This document shows, piece by piece, positions 7,661-16,960 of a stretch of 28,359 bases of DNA. The notes beneath the pieces are model-generated. The model was not told the DNA's origin, did not search any database, and saw only the letters and a program-made list of their open reading frames with translations. Source of the DNA: CAYHDN01 sp964355425 (lineage in GTDB: Bacteria; Patescibacteriota; UBA1384; XYA2-FULL-43-10; CAINNR01); NCBI GenBank assembly GCA_964355425.1, contig CAYHDN010000004.1, forward strand, positions 1-28,359, given 5' to 3'. Each line of letters opens with the position of its first letter. Positions within the stretch are counted from its first letter, which is position 1. The position numbers and the translations under genes are program-made.

Positions 7661-7678
7661 TATTTTATTGACACTGAC

Positions 7679-8470
7679 ATGGTAATTGTAAAGACGCTAC
7701 CAAAATTTAATAATTGGGGTGATTTGGCCAACGATTTTTTTATTGAGATGATTTCTGGAAAAAGACCAGAACTAATAAATTATCAAGATGAGAGTTATAA
7801 AAAAACTAGAAAGATATATTATTTGTTAATTGGAAGCCTTTTGGCACTTGCTGATGAAAATGCAATTATTTGGGGAGCTGGTTTTATGAAGTATGGAGAA
7901 AAAACCAAAGGAGTGCCAAAAAAGGTTTTGGCAGTCAGGGGGCCGCTTTCCAGAGAAGCACTTTTGGCGCAGAAAATTGATTGCCCGGCGATTTTTGGGG
8001 ATCCGATTTTGCTTTATCCGCGATTTTATCAACCAGAGGTTGAAAAAAAATATTCGTTAGGAATAATCCCACATTATTCCGATGTTAAAAATCCCTGGCT
8101 GGAGAAAATTAAAGATAAAGAGATTAAAATAATTAATGTTAAACAATCCGGAAATAATTTTATTGATGAAATTTGCCAGTGCCAACAAGTCGCTTCAAGC
8201 TCTCTCCATGGAATAGTTGCTGCCGATGCTTACGGCATACCGTCGACATGGATTAGATTTTCCGATGCCGACTGGGGCAGCGGATTTAAATTTCGAGATT
8301 ATTTCTTGTCGGTCGGAAGAAAGGATTCGGATCCTCTAGGGATTAAGAAACAAACGATCATAAGTGATATCTTAAATAATTTTTATGATTACAAAATTGA
8401 TATTGACTTAGATAAGTTATGGGATGCCCGCCCAGATTTTATCAATAAGATTAAGAATAATGCAGGCTGA
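7679..8470 (+). CDS. Polysaccharide pyruvyl transferase family protein
   Basis: 263 residues. The N-terminal NNWGDLANDFF resembles the family pattern NxGD near the start. A central IIWGAGFM and AVRGPLSREAL (typical VRGPLSR), then FGDPILL, and the C-terminal SSSLHGIVAADAYGIPS are all characteristic. Family members add a ketal-linked pyruvate from phosphoenolpyruvate to sugars of exopolysaccharide or secondary cell-wall polymers, giving a negative charge that S-layer-type domains can bind. It is somewhat shorter than the usual 300-380 residues. It lies 18 bases after the GT2 gene and overlaps the following kinase gene by 11 bases. Confidence 0.85.
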   Translation: MVIVKTLPKFNNWGDLANDFFIEMISGKRPELINYQDESYKKTRKIYYLLIGSLLALADENAIIWGAGFMKYGEKTKGVPKKVLAVRGPLSREALLAQKIDCPAIFGDPILLYPRFYQPEVEKKYSLGIIPHYSDVKNPWLEKIKDKEIKIINVKQSGNNFIDEICQCQQVASSSLHGIVAADAYGIPSTWIRFSDADWGSGFKFRDYFLSVGRKDSDPLGIKKQTIISDILNNFYDYKIDIDLDKLWDARPDFINKIKNNAG

Positions 8471-9359
8471 AATAATAAATTCGATAGTTTATAAAATTGG
8501 GATTTCTCTTGATAAAGATCCTGTCGATTTTTATAAACAGCGAACGAAATTACTTTTTACTTCTCCAGCAAGAGACAAACGCGGCGAGAGAGTAGTCTTT
8601 AGTATCGGCTTGTCGGAAGCGTATATAAAAAATATTTCTCGAGAGATTGGAATCTACCAAAGAGCGAAAGAATTACACCTAAATTTTTTCCCAGAGCTTT
8701 TACGTTTTGGAGAAACTAAAGATGCGAAATGGTTGATTTATAAATTTATTGTAGGCAATCCGCTGGGGAATACTTATTTTTTTGATCCCAAAACTAATTT
8801 TTTTAACATCATTGCTTTTTTAGAAAGCATGCAAAAATTAGGAAATATGCTGCCCAAAAGGATTTTCCGCCATTCATCAAAAGAATCGTATCAAAAATTC
8901 ATTGAAATAATTGTTAAAAAAGATCAGAATTTAGCTGATAAATTGGAAAACAAAATAAAAAAGATTGCCAATGCTATCGGCGACTGGCAGTATGATCAGT
9001 TTGTTCATGGAGATTTTCATCCTCAAAATATTTTATTAACTAACGACAAAATAAAAGTTATCGATTGGGAGTTTGCACATTATAATCTTGAACCATTTGA
9101 TTATTCTTTCGTCTGGATTCGATGTTATGATCAAAGAATCCGGAGAGAAATTATGTCGATTATTCAAGGGAAAAAAGTAGATGAAAATCAGATAAATTTT
9201 GTTTTTGCTATTAACATTCTCCGGGATTATTTTGAATTGAACCAAATTATCGCCGGCAGAAATGAGTTTTTGAATAAACAAGACATTAATTCAGCGGAAA
9301 TTGAAGCTAAAATACTTGATTTAGAGCAAAATCTGAATTTTTTTGTCGAAAAACTATAA
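8460..9359 (+). CDS. APH-fold phosphotransferase (small-molecule or sugar kinase)
   Basis: 299 residues from the ATG at 8460, which overlaps the preceding stop; a longer in-frame start at 8424 is less likely because it lies well inside the previous gene. HGDFHPQN at 183-190 is the catalytic HxDxxxxN loop of aminoglycoside/choline-kinase-like enzymes, and IDWE at 201-204 holds the metal-binding Asp. The ATP-lobe is degenerate. In a glycan operon a choline, ethanolamine or sugar kinase that decorates the polymer is more likely than drug resistance. Substrate unknown. Confidence 0.75.
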   Translation: MQAEIINSIVYKIGISLDKDPVDFYKQRTKLLFTSPARDKRGERVVFSIGLSEAYIKNISREIGIYQRAKELHLNFFPELLRFGETKDAKWLIYKFIVGNPLGNTYFFDPKTNFFNIIAFLESMQKLGNMLPKRIFRHSSKESYQKFIEIIVKKDQNLADKLENKIKKIANAIGDWQYDQFVHGDFHPQNILLTNDKIKVIDWEFAHYNLEPFDYSFVWIRCYDQRIRREIMSIIQGKKVDENQINFVFAINILRDYFELNQIIAGRNEFLNKQDINSAEIEAKILDLEQNLNFFVEKL

Positions 9360-9378
9360 CGAAAGTAATTGGAGGAAT

Positions 9379-11910
9379 ATGGAAGAATCCGAAAAACTAT
9401 TAACCCAAAAAGAATTAGCCGAGATCTATCAACTGCAAAAAGCTGGTGATTATTCGTTATTACAAAAAAACCAACAAAATCTACGCAGGCTTTTAATCAA
9501 GGCTTATGAAAAAAATTGGGAAAATTTCAGTACTGAAAATCCTGAAATCAGCATAGTGTTTGACATGGAAAATCCGGCGGCACAAGAAATTATTGTCACA
9601 AAAGAATTAGCCGAGAGATATAATCTTCTGAGTCATTTGAAAGAATTTGACCACAGATCAGAAAACTCTACGGCAGGCATTAGAGCTTTCTATGATATTC
9701 TGCATAGTGAAAATCCATCAATGATGTACAATGATTTATTTCTGGCTCTAATTATTGATGCTGAAGCTGAATTTTTAATTGAAATTCAAAACGAAATTGG
9801 TGAAAAAATATTAGATATAGAAAAGCTAGATCCAGGGTTCTCTAATTTAATTACCGATCTTAATAAATATTGGGGTAATGATAACTTAAGAATTATCGAA
9901 GAAATTTATCAGATGGAAATTGAAGAAATTCTCGAGTTTTTAAAAACTCACGTGATTAAGCTTGTTGGAGGCGAAGTTAGAGCTCATACTAATAAGTTTG
10001 TAGAGCTGGAGGCCAGAATTTTTGCTGAGAGAAATATTACCGTTATTACAATGAAAGATTATAGCGACTCAATTCCGATCTTCATGCACTCATTTATGAC
10101 TTTTCTTTTTGGGGCCACTGGAGCGACAAATTATACTCCGAGCCATAGCCCAAATTATCTTTTCGGTCGCAAAGTCATTGCATTTGGTGGTGGTCAGCTT
10201 TTGCCCGATAAATACGAAAATTATCGCAAAATTTTGCGTAGAAATATTGAGGAGACAATTATCAAAAATGGGCAATACTCAATTAAAATATCGGCTGCCA
10301 ACAACATAAATATTAAACAAACTTTAACTTATGAGAGAATAGTTAAACTCTACAAGTCGATATTAAATGTTACAGACGATGATGTCGAAAAAATTAATAA
10401 AGCCACAAAAGCGGGACATAAGATTAAGTTAAATTGTTTGAATGGTTCAATGTGGGAGACTTTCTCTCCGCTTTTGGATGAATTAAAAATTGATAAAAAT
10501 GTTTTTGATTTAGTTTTTGAGACAGAAGATCCTTTTTTTGAAACCGGTTATGTTGTTACGGAACAAAAAAATGAAAATGGAAAAATTACTTACAGTGTAG
10601 ATCATCTTGGAACTGACGTCAGTATGTCTCGAGTAGCTACAACAATCCCATATTCCTCTTTTTTACAAGGTGAACCAGTCGGAAGAAAAATTTACGAATG
10701 TGACGCTGACTCGGACCGATTTTGTGTTAAACAGGTAGTTGAAAATAGCGAGGAAAATCATAGTTTAATAAATAGTTTTACACTCGACAGTTATAAGCTT
10801 GATGAAGAGAGAATTCTGGTAGCGCTAAGTCCAAATAAATCTTTCTTACTTTTAGATATTGCTGATTACGAAAGAATAAAAGCCGCAGGAAGCTGGGACA
10901 ATTATTGGTCATTATATGTGATTACTTATGTTTCGACTAAAGCTTGGCCAGAATTTGCAGCACAAATTCCAGGTATGATCAAACTTATGACGCGAGTTGG
11001 TTTTAAAAACTTGACAGAGGTCCAGCAAACAGTCGAGAACTGGTATTACAACCAAGTCAACAAAGACAAATTTAGTTTTGAAGATCAGCTAGGCAATGCA
11101 GTAGAGATTAATCGTAACCGGAAGTTAAGAATCCATTGCAAAGAAGAAGAAAGCGGTGGCAGAGTCGCAGGGACCAGCCGTGATTGTCGAAGTATTTTGG
11201 GAGATATAACTTTAGCAATGCCGGAAAAAAGCGATCCAGACTCAGTTTTATCAGAATTAGTTTTATCATCGACATTATTTTTAGAGAATGAAAATACAAT
11301 GGCTGGTAAATATCGTTATTTAGAAATGTTAAGATCGGTTTTTGAAAAATACCGATTAGTTTCCAGAGTTGATGTGCGGCTAGACATAATGCACGGTGAT
11401 CAAGGCGCAATTGCAATGATGCCATATCAGCAACAACAACAGTCGTTAAAAGAATCATCAGATGTAAAAACTAATTTCAATAATTTCTTTTTCTCAATCG
11501 GCAAGGCTGTTAAAGATGGGGAAATTGCTATTGAAAAAGTTGGAGAAATTATGACCAGAATTCTTCCGGATTTAATAGACACATGGAAATGCATCGAGTC
11601 AATAACATTATCAGAGGAACCTTTGGCTGGAGGCAGAACCAGGCCGGAGGGTGTACCAATAACATTTAAAAAAATACTTGATTATGTTCCAATGGTAACT
11701 GAACTGGACTTTCGCCCCTCTGGTACTGATCCACTAAAAAGTAAAATTTATATTGATGCCGAAAAATTATCACCAAATGATAAAAAGCTAATAGAGAACA
11801 AATTTAATGATCTTGCGAATTATGACTTGTTTGCAATTTTAGATGAATTTGGAGTGAAATCAATTTCACCGAGATTAAATATCGCTGATAAATTAAAAAA
11901 GTTTTTATGA
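9379..11910 (+). CDS. Very large divergent phosphohexomutase-superfamily protein
   Basis: 843 residues from the ATG at 9379, chosen for GGAGG at 9371-9375; an upstream in-frame ATG at 9343 lies in the previous gene. Three hallmark loops of alpha-D-phosphohexomutases are present in order: TPSHSPN at 253-259 (usual TASHNP, phosphoserine loop), DADSDR at 442-447 (usual DGDGDR, metal loop) and RPSGTDP at 779-785 (usual RPSGTEP, phosphate loop). A VGFKN segment also fits. Normal enzymes are 450-580 residues; the excess here is a 200-residue N-terminal helical region and long inserts. It may supply hexose-1-phosphate for the glycan block, but the changed loops leave activity uncertain. It overlaps ruvA by four bases (ATGA). 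Confidence 0.75.
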   Translation: MEESEKLLTQKELAEIYQLQKAGDYSLLQKNQQNLRRLLIKAYEKNWENFSTENPEISIVFDMENPAAQEIIVTKELAERYNLLSHLKEFDHRSENSTAGIRAFYDILHSENPSMMYNDLFLALIIDAEAEFLIEIQNEIGEKILDIEKLDPGFSNLITDLNKYWGNDNLRIIEEIYQMEIEEILEFLKTHVIKLVGGEVRAHTNKFVELEARIFAERNITVITMKDYSDSIPIFMHSFMTFLFGATGATNYTPSHSPNYLFGRKVIAFGGGQLLPDKYENYRKILRRNIEETIIKNGQYSIKISAANNINIKQTLTYERIVKLYKSILNVTDDDVEKINKATKAGHKIKLNCLNGSMWETFSPLLDELKIDKNVFDLVFETEDPFFETGYVVTEQKNENGKITYSVDHLGTDVSMSRVATTIPYSSFLQGEPVGRKIYECDADSDRFCVKQVVENSEENHSLINSFTLDSYKLDEERILVALSPNKSFLLLDIADYERIKAAGSWDNYWSLYVITYVSTKAWPEFAAQIPGMIKLMTRVGFKNLTEVQQTVENWYYNQVNKDKFSFEDQLGNAVEINRNRKLRIHCKEEESGGRVAGTSRDCRSILGDITLAMPEKSDPDSVLSELVLSSTLFLENENTMAGKYRYLEMLRSVFEKYRLVSRVDVRLDIMHGDQGAIAMMPYQQQQQSLKESSDVKTNFNNFFFSIGKAVKDGEIAIEKVGEIMTRILPDLIDTWKCIESITLSEEPLAGGRTRPEGVPITFKKILDYVPMVTELDFRPSGTDPLKSKIYIDAEKLSPNDKKLIENKFNDLANYDLFAILDEFGVKSISPRLNIADKLKKFL

Positions 11911-12476
11911 TTTCATATCTAAAAGGTAAAATTAAAATTGCACGACTGGGGTTTGTTATTTTAGATATTGATGGGGTTGGTTACAAAATATTTGTCATTC
12001 CGCAATTAGAAATTGCTGAAAAAAAAGAATATGAATTCTTCATACATCATCATCTAAAAGAAGATGCCAGTGATTTATATGGTTTTGAAAAATTTGAAGA
12101 GCTGGAATTGTTTGAAAAGTTGTTGTTGGTAAATGGTGTCGGTCCGAAAGCGGCGATGACAGTCATTTCCATGGCGCCGGCAGAAAAAATCATTGATGCG
12201 ATTGTTTCCGAAGATTCAAACTTTTTTCAAACGGCTCCAGGCATTGGGAAAAAAGTTGCAATCAAAATTATTTTGGATCTAAAATCTAAAATTTCAAACT
12301 TAAAATATTCAGGAAATATCAGCGGTGGTCAACATCAAGATATTTATGACGGATTGGAAATGTTAGGCTATAAAAAAATGGAAATCGATAAAATCATAAA
12401 CAAGTTACCAAAAGAATTAAAAACTTCGGAAGAAAAAATCCGCTGGTGCTTAAAAAATCTTGCGAAAAATAAATGA
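11907..12476 (+). CDS. ruvA: Holliday junction branch migration protein RuvA
   Basis: 189 residues, near the usual 190-205. The OB-fold domain I begins [11 protein letters not shown]. The tandem helix-hairpin-helix DNA-binding motifs are [12 protein letters not shown] and [13 protein letters not shown]. The C-terminal domain III (about 145-189) would contact RuvB. RuvA tetramers clamp the four-way junction and load RuvB. The domain II-III linker ([13 protein letters not shown], from 12276) is encoded by A-rich repetitive sequence like that in yebC and queA. It overlaps both neighbours through ATGA junctions, so it is translationally coupled to ruvB. Confidence 0.95.
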   Translation: MISYLKGKIKIARLGFVILDIDGVGYKIFVIPQLEIAEKKEYEFFIHHHLKEDASDLYGFEKFEELELFEKLLLVNGVGPKAAMTVISMAPAEKIIDAIVSEDSNFFQTAPGIGKKVAIKIILDLKSKISNLKYSGNISGGQHQDIYDGLEMLGYKKMEIDKIINKLPKELKTSEEKIRWCLKNLAKNK

Positions 12477-13501
12477 TAAAAAAGTCAAAAAATATAATAG
12501 ATACCAAAATTGTCGAGGAAGACGATCAGCTCGATGTTACCCTGCGGCCCAAAAAACTCTCTGATTACGTAGGTCAGCAAACAATTAAAGAGAATCTGAT
12601 TATTTTTCTTCAAGCCGCAAAAAATCGTGGTGAGCCGGTGGAGCATATATTGCTTTATGGCCCTCCAGGACTGGGAAAAACTACGTTAGCTCATATCGTT
12701 GCCAATGAAATGGCTGCTGGTATTCATGTCACTTCTGGAGCGGCAATTGAGCGCGCTGGTGATTTGGCTTCAATTCTAACCAGTTTGCAGGACGGCGACA
12801 TTTTATTCATCGACGAAGTGCATCGTCTGTCACGCAATATTGAGGAAGTCCTTTATCCGGCGATGGAGGACTTCGCAATTGATATGGTTTTAGGCAAAGG
12901 CCCGTCGGCAAAAACGCTGCGGCTTGACTTGCCAAAATTTACTTTAATCGGAGCAACAACAAAGATCGGTTCACTTTCATCACCTCTGCGCGATCGTTTT
13001 GGCAATACTTTTCGACTTGATTATTATGATGATGAGGAGCTTGAACAAATAATTAAACGTTCGGCAAAAATTTTAAATATTAAACACAGTGGTGACGGTC
13101 TGGAAAAAATTGCCAAGAGATCAAGAAAAACTCCGCGAGTCGCCAATCGAATTTTGAAACGCGTTCGCGATTTTGCCGAGGTTAAACATCAGGGCGAAAT
13201 TGACGAAGAAATTGCTGAATTGGCGCTTACAATGTTGGATATTGATGAGCTTGGATTGGATAAAACGGATAGGATGATTTTGAAAACAATAATTGATAAA
13301 TTTTCCGGTGGTCCGGTTGGTCTTGATGCACTCGCCGCCGCAACATCAGAGGATCGCGATACAATTGAAGATGTTATCGAGCCGTATTTGATGCGCTTGG
13401 GTTTTATTGATCGGACCCCCAGGGGCAGGGTCGCAACGCTCGGAGCACATGATCATCTTGGGGTTGATAAAATAAGTAGTAAGCAGCAAAAATTATTGTA
13501 A
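12473..13501 (+). CDS. ruvB: Holliday junction DNA helicase RuvB
   Basis: 342 residues, full length. The DNA-translocating AAA+ motor has Walker [10 protein letters not shown], Walker [10 protein letters not shown], sensor/arginine finger region [19 protein letters not shown], and the C-terminal winged helix containing [16 protein letters not shown] and TPRGRVAT. It forms hexamers that drive branch migration with RuvA, and it completes the RuvABC set with ruvC at 2856. ATGA overlap with ruvA. Confidence 0.97.
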   Translation: MIKKSKNIIDTKIVEEDDQLDVTLRPKKLSDYVGQQTIKENLIIFLQAAKNRGEPVEHILLYGPPGLGKTTLAHIVANEMAAGIHVTSGAAIERAGDLASILTSLQDGDILFIDEVHRLSRNIEEVLYPAMEDFAIDMVLGKGPSAKTLRLDLPKFTLIGATTKIGSLSSPLRDRFGNTFRLDYYDDEELEQIIKRSAKILNIKHSGDGLEKIAKRSRKTPRVANRILKRVRDFAEVKHQGEIDEEIAELALTMLDIDELGLDKTDRMILKTIIDKFSGGPVGLDALAAATSEDRDTIEDVIEPYLMRLGFIDRTPRGRVATLGAHDHLGVDKISSKQQKLL

Positions 13502-13507
13502 ATAATT

Positions 13508-14083
13508 ATGGCTAAGAAAATTCTTGTTCACACCTGCTGTGTTTCTTGCCTATCATATGCGCACAAAAGATTTACCGAGATGGGTTTTGTGCCGGTGATT
13601 TTGTTCTATAATCCGAATATCGGCGGAAAAATTGAATACCTTAATCGATTGAAAGATGTAGAATCCTATGTTCAAAGTCACAAATTGCAGATAATTGTAC
13701 CAGAGTACAATGAAAACGAATATTTGAAGCCGATTGAGCCTTGGCAGGATAAAAGATCGATAAAGTTTATTTCTGATACCAATCGTTTCCGTCGCAAGCG
13801 TTGTGAGTTTTGCTATCACCTGCGAGTCAGAGAAACGGCCGAGCTAGCTAAAAAAAATCGGATAAAATATTTTTCCACTACTCTACTTACTTCGCCGTAT
13901 CAGGACCATGAATTTATCGATTATATCGCTAGTCAAGTGGCAAAGGATTACAAGCTAGAATTTATATATATCGATTTGCGAAAAGGTTTTTGGCAGGGTC
14001 GTAATTATTGTCGTGCTCACAAGTTTTTAATCCCGACATATTGCGGTTGCACTTTTAGCATAAAGGAAAGGATGCTAGAATAA
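13508..14083 (+). CDS. queH: Epoxyqueuosine reductase QueH
   Basis: 191 residues of the DUF208/QueH family. The N-terminal HTCCVSC (residues 8-14) matches the HxCCxxC motif, CEFC lies at 99-102, and further Cys are at 168, 179 and 181, consistent with an iron-sulfur/metal-binding reductase. QueH reduces epoxyqueuosine to queuosine in tRNA and replaces the unrelated QueG. QueA, the preceding step, is encoded at 15250 in the same run of genes. It starts six bases after ruvB. Confidence 0.9.
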   Translation: MAKKILVHTCCVSCLSYAHKRFTEMGFVPVILFYNPNIGGKIEYLNRLKDVESYVQSHKLQIIVPEYNENEYLKPIEPWQDKRSIKFISDTNRFRRKRCEFCYHLRVRETAELAKKNRIKYFSTTLLTSPYQDHEFIDYIASQVAKDYKLEFIYIDLRKGFWQGRNYCRAHKFLIPTYCGCTFSIKERMLE

Positions 14084-14087
14084 AACC

Positions 14088-14291
14088 ATGATTTTACTTC
14101 TAATATCTTATATTATTTTTCTTTTAGCTTTTATTGTTTATAGTGCGGCCGGGATTTATCATCTCCGGCGGTTCGGTTATGTCGGTGATTTAACAAAACC
14201 AGTCACTGCAATATACATAATTGTCTCAATAGCAGTTATTGTTATTACCTTTATCGCTATGGCTTTTAGATCATGGCCTTCAACTTTTTAA
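14088..14291 (+). CDS. Small two-TM membrane protein
   Basis: 67 residues with hydrophobic helices at about 3-24 and 40-60, separated by a short basic loop LRRFGYVG. It lies four bases after queH and nine bases before the PH-domain gene. No family is recognised; the position suggests it works with the PH-domain membrane protein. Confidence 0.65.
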   Translation: MILLLISYIIFLLAFIVYSAAGIYHLRRFGYVGDLTKPVTAIYIIVSIAVIVITFIAMAFRSWPSTF

Positions 14292-14300
14292 TTTGAAATT

Positions 14301-15272
14301 ATGGCACCAGCAGAAGGAAAATATTTTCCAACGCAAGTCAGTGGTGAAAAAGTTTTTCTGTTAATTCGCCGCCATTGGATTGTTTTTTTTGCAATAACGT
14401 TTTTTCTTTTTGCACTAATTATTCCGATAATAGTTTTGTTATTCTATTGGTTTTTTGCGCCGGACACTTTTGCTGGACTACTTGGCAATTTTGTTATTGT
14501 TTTTGCCGCTGCATACACTCTGATTGTCTTGGCTCTGATACTTTATGGCTTTATTAATTATTATCTCGATGTCTATATTGTCACCAATGAACGCATTATT
14601 GATATAAGACAGCATGGATTTTTCCACCGGGAAATTGCTGAGTTGCATCTACGCCAAGTTCAAGATGTGGAGGCGCAAGTTAACGGATTTTTCCAAACAC
14701 TTTTTCATTATGGAGATATTCATATTCAAACCGCTGGCGAGCATGAAAATTTTATTTTTCATGACGTGCCTCATCCTTATACTCTGTCAAAAAAAATTAT
14801 CGAACTTCATAAGGCTCAAATTGATTCTGACCGCCGACTGGCTCCAGTCGAACCCGAAAGTGATTTAAACACTAATCGAAAACTGAACACCAGAGACGAC
14901 ATAGACGATTACCGGCCAGAGGATTATCTCGAAGAGACGACTAAAGATGAATCTTTGTCTAAAGATGACATTGTATCGGAAGCGGATGCAAGAAAAGAAA
15001 CATTAGAGGAAAGGGCAGATAGTATTGAAGAAGCTGATGGCGGAATTAAATATCTTGAAGAAGAATATAATCCGGAAACCGAAGAGAAATTTGAAAAGAC
15101 GATGGAGAAACGGGATGATAAGTTGTCATTCGGAGAAGAAAATTTGCCGGAGGAAGTTGGATTTGGGGCAGATAATCCGAACCTGCAAAAAGATGTTGAA
15201 AAGGAGTTAAAAGAATTTTCTGAGGGCGAGGAAGTGTCGCTAGAAGACGATGACAGAGATCGAAAAATATAG
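14301..15272 (+). CDS. Membrane-anchored bacterial PH-domain (DUF304/YdbT-like) protein
   Basis: 323 residues. Two transmembrane helices lie at about 27-52 and 62-85. A bPH2-type domain follows, with the typical YYLDVYIVTNERIIDI segment and LRQVQDVEA (about 95-165). Residues about 175-323 form an extremely charged, acidic Glu/Asp/Lys-rich tail with no hydrophobic core, probably disordered and cytoplasmic. Family members are poorly characterised membrane proteins. The last 23 bases overlap queA. Confidence 0.8.
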   Translation: MAPAEGKYFPTQVSGEKVFLLIRRHWIVFFAITFFLFALIIPIIVLLFYWFFAPDTFAGLLGNFVIVFAAAYTLIVLALILYGFINYYLDVYIVTNERIIDIRQHGFFHREIAELHLRQVQDVEAQVNGFFQTLFHYGDIHIQTAGEHENFIFHDVPHPYTLSKKIIELHKAQIDSDRRLAPVEPESDLNTNRKLNTRDDIDDYRPEDYLEETTKDESLSKDDIVSEADARKETLEERADSIEEADGGIKYLEEEYNPETEEKFEKTMEKRDDKLSFGEENLPEEVGFGADNPNLQKDVEKELKEFSEGEEVSLEDDDRDRKI

Positions 15273-16317
15273 TTACAATTTGCCTTCTGAATTAATTGCT
15301 AAAATTCCAGCGAGCCCGCGAGACCACTCGCGGCTTTTAGTTTTTTCTGGCGGGAAAGTTCATCATGATAATTTTTATAATCTTGGCAGATATTTAATGG
15401 CCGGCGATCTTTTGGTTGTTAATGATTCGCGCGTTATCCCGGCAAGACTTTTTGCCAAGAAAAAAACTGGCGGAAAAATTGAGATTTTGCTATTGGAACA
15501 AAATGGGGAAAGTTGGCGAGTTTTAATTGGGGGAAAAGTGGCTGCAGGAGAAAACATTATCATCAGCAGTAATTTTTTTGCCAGTGTATTAGAAAAAAAG
15601 GGGAAAGAAGTGATTGTAAAATTTAATTTATCTGGCGCAGGTTTTTGGCGCAAAATTGAAAAAATTGGCAAAATGCCAATTCCGCCATATATCGAAAAGA
15701 AAATAAAAGATCAAAAATCAAAAATAAAAAATGATGAAAACTATTATAGAAAACGTTATCAAACTGTCTACGCAAAAGAGTATGGTTCGGCGGCAGCGCC
15801 GACAGCCGGACTTCATTTTTCAAAAAAGTTGATAGGGGAGTTAAAATCCGCTGGAGTCAATTTCGCGACGGTTAATTTGCATGTCGGCTTGGGAACTTTT
15901 GCTCCTATAACTTCAGAAAATATTTTGAACAAAAAATTGCATCTAGAAAAATTTTCCATCCCCCGCTCTACTTGCGAAAAAATTATCAAAGCAAAAAATT
16001 CTGGCGGACGAGTTATCGCTATCGGCACAACTACAGTTCGGGCTTTGGAATCTTCAGCAGAAAAAATTGTCTCTGGTCAAAAAGTGATATTTGGACAAAC
16101 CGATATTTTTATTCAACCGGGATTTGATTTTAAAATTGTTGATAGCCTAATAACCAATTTCCATCTTCCCTGCTCCAGTTTAATGATGTTAGTGGCGGCA
16201 TTTTTACAACACAAAAATGAAAAAGACGGCCGGAAAAAATTATTAGAACTTTACAAAACCGCCATTGACGAAAAGTATCGCTTTTACTCCTTCGGCGACG
16301 CAATGCTTGTCATCTAA
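15250..16317 (+). CDS. queA: tRNA preQ1(34) S-adenosylmethionine ribosyltransferase-isomerase QueA
   Basis: 355 residues, normal length. It has the N-terminal YNLPSELIAKIPASPRDHSRLL, the LLVVNDSRVIPARL segment, the RYQTVYA and APTAGLHF block and the NLHVGLGTFAPI block. QueA transfers the ribosyl part of SAM to preQ1 in tRNA to make epoxyqueuosine, which QueH then reduces. Between PPYIEKK and RYQTVYA the usual short linker is enlarged by about ten residues (IKDQKSKIKND) encoded by A-rich repeat-like DNA at 15700-15740. It is the last gene of the long co-directional run and faces the Cas2-like element. Confidence 0.96.
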   Translation: MTEIEKYSYNLPSELIAKIPASPRDHSRLLVFSGGKVHHDNFYNLGRYLMAGDLLVVNDSRVIPARLFAKKKTGGKIEILLLEQNGESWRVLIGGKVAAGENIIISSNFFASVLEKKGKEVIVKFNLSGAGFWRKIEKIGKMPIPPYIEKKIKDQKSKIKNDENYYRKRYQTVYAKEYGSAAAPTAGLHFSKKLIGELKSAGVNFATVNLHVGLGTFAPITSENILNKKLHLEKFSIPRSTCEKIIKAKNSGGRVIAIGTTTVRALESSAEKIVSGQKVIFGQTDIFIQPGFDFKIVDSLITNFHLPCSSLMMLVAAFLQHKNEKDGRKKLLELYKTAIDEKYRFYSFGDAMLVI

Positions 16318-16362
16318 ATTTTGATGGAAGATATTTGAATAAATATTTTGTTCCTAAATGGT

Positions 16363-16400
16363 GTATGCCAAAAACACTTGATCAAGTGTTTTTGGCATAC
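16363..16400. repeat. 38-bp perfect palindrome, 3' side of copy 1
   Basis: Half-site GTATGCCAAAAACACTTGA, followed by its exact reverse complement. The A-tract, stem and T-tract could also act as a bidirectional terminator between the convergent queA and Cas2-like genes. Confidence 0.9.
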
Positions 16401-16402
16401 TT

Positions 16403-16942
16403 TTACTTAAATTCCTGTTTAAAAAGTTGTTTTAAATAATCCTCAATGTCGGATTTTTCCGAAACGATATAGGCAACATATTTTCTAATTTTTAGTTCAT
16501 CGATAATTAGACATACTTCATCAGACTTAATGAATGGGCTTGCCCATAAGCTTTTTTGAGCTTGTTTGAAACCAATTCTTTTTATCGAGCGACAAAATTG
16601 TTGGCGCTTGAAAGCTAACTCTTCGGGAATGTCCCAAGAAAGAAATCGCCATTTTTCGTCTGTATTTTGGTCGTCAGAACTCTCGAGAATTTTAATTCTG
16701 CCTTTTGTTGTAAGTTCAACGCTGCCTGATTTTCTGTCTATTCTTATGTATCCCCGCCGTTCCAGACCATGTATCCTATTAGATAGCCGTCGCGGATCGC
16801 CTTCTAGGTAATATGTTTCTCTTTTTAATTTTTCATAGCTAATAAAATATAAGCCCTCATCTATTAATTTTCCGGTTTTGCTCAGCAATTCTAGCGCTTT
16901 ATTTGCCACTGATTTAATTTTTTGTTTAGTTTTATATCTCAT
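16403..16942 (-). CDS. Winged-helix plus Cas2-like (PaaX-related) protein, copy 1
   Basis: 179 residues. Residues about 1-85 look like a winged-helix DNA-binding domain (GDPRRLSNRIHGLERRGYI and ELTTKGR). Residues about 97-175 resemble Cas2 and the central PaaX domain: KWRFLSWDIPE with the Cas2-type Asp at 104, RSIKRIGFKQAQKSLWASPF, then a LIIDELKIRKYVAYIV strand-helix pair. No cas genes or CRISPR are nearby, so this is not adaptation machinery. It is about two-thirds identical by eye to the copy at 26142. An extended -10 (TGATATTAT on the minus strand, just before the ATG) suggests a leaderless transcript starting beside the upstream palindrome. Function could be element mobilisation, autoregulation, or both. 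Confidence 0.8.
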   Translation of the reverse strand: MRYKTKQKIKSVANKALELLSKTGKLIDEGLYFISYEKLKRETYYLEGDPRRLSNRIHGLERRGYIRIDRKSGSVELTTKGRIKILESSDDQNTDEKWRFLSWDIPEELAFKRQQFCRSIKRIGFKQAQKSLWASPFIKSDEVCLIIDELKIRKYVAYIVSEKSDIEDYLKQLFKQEFK

Positions 16943-16960
16943 AAATAAATAATATCATAT

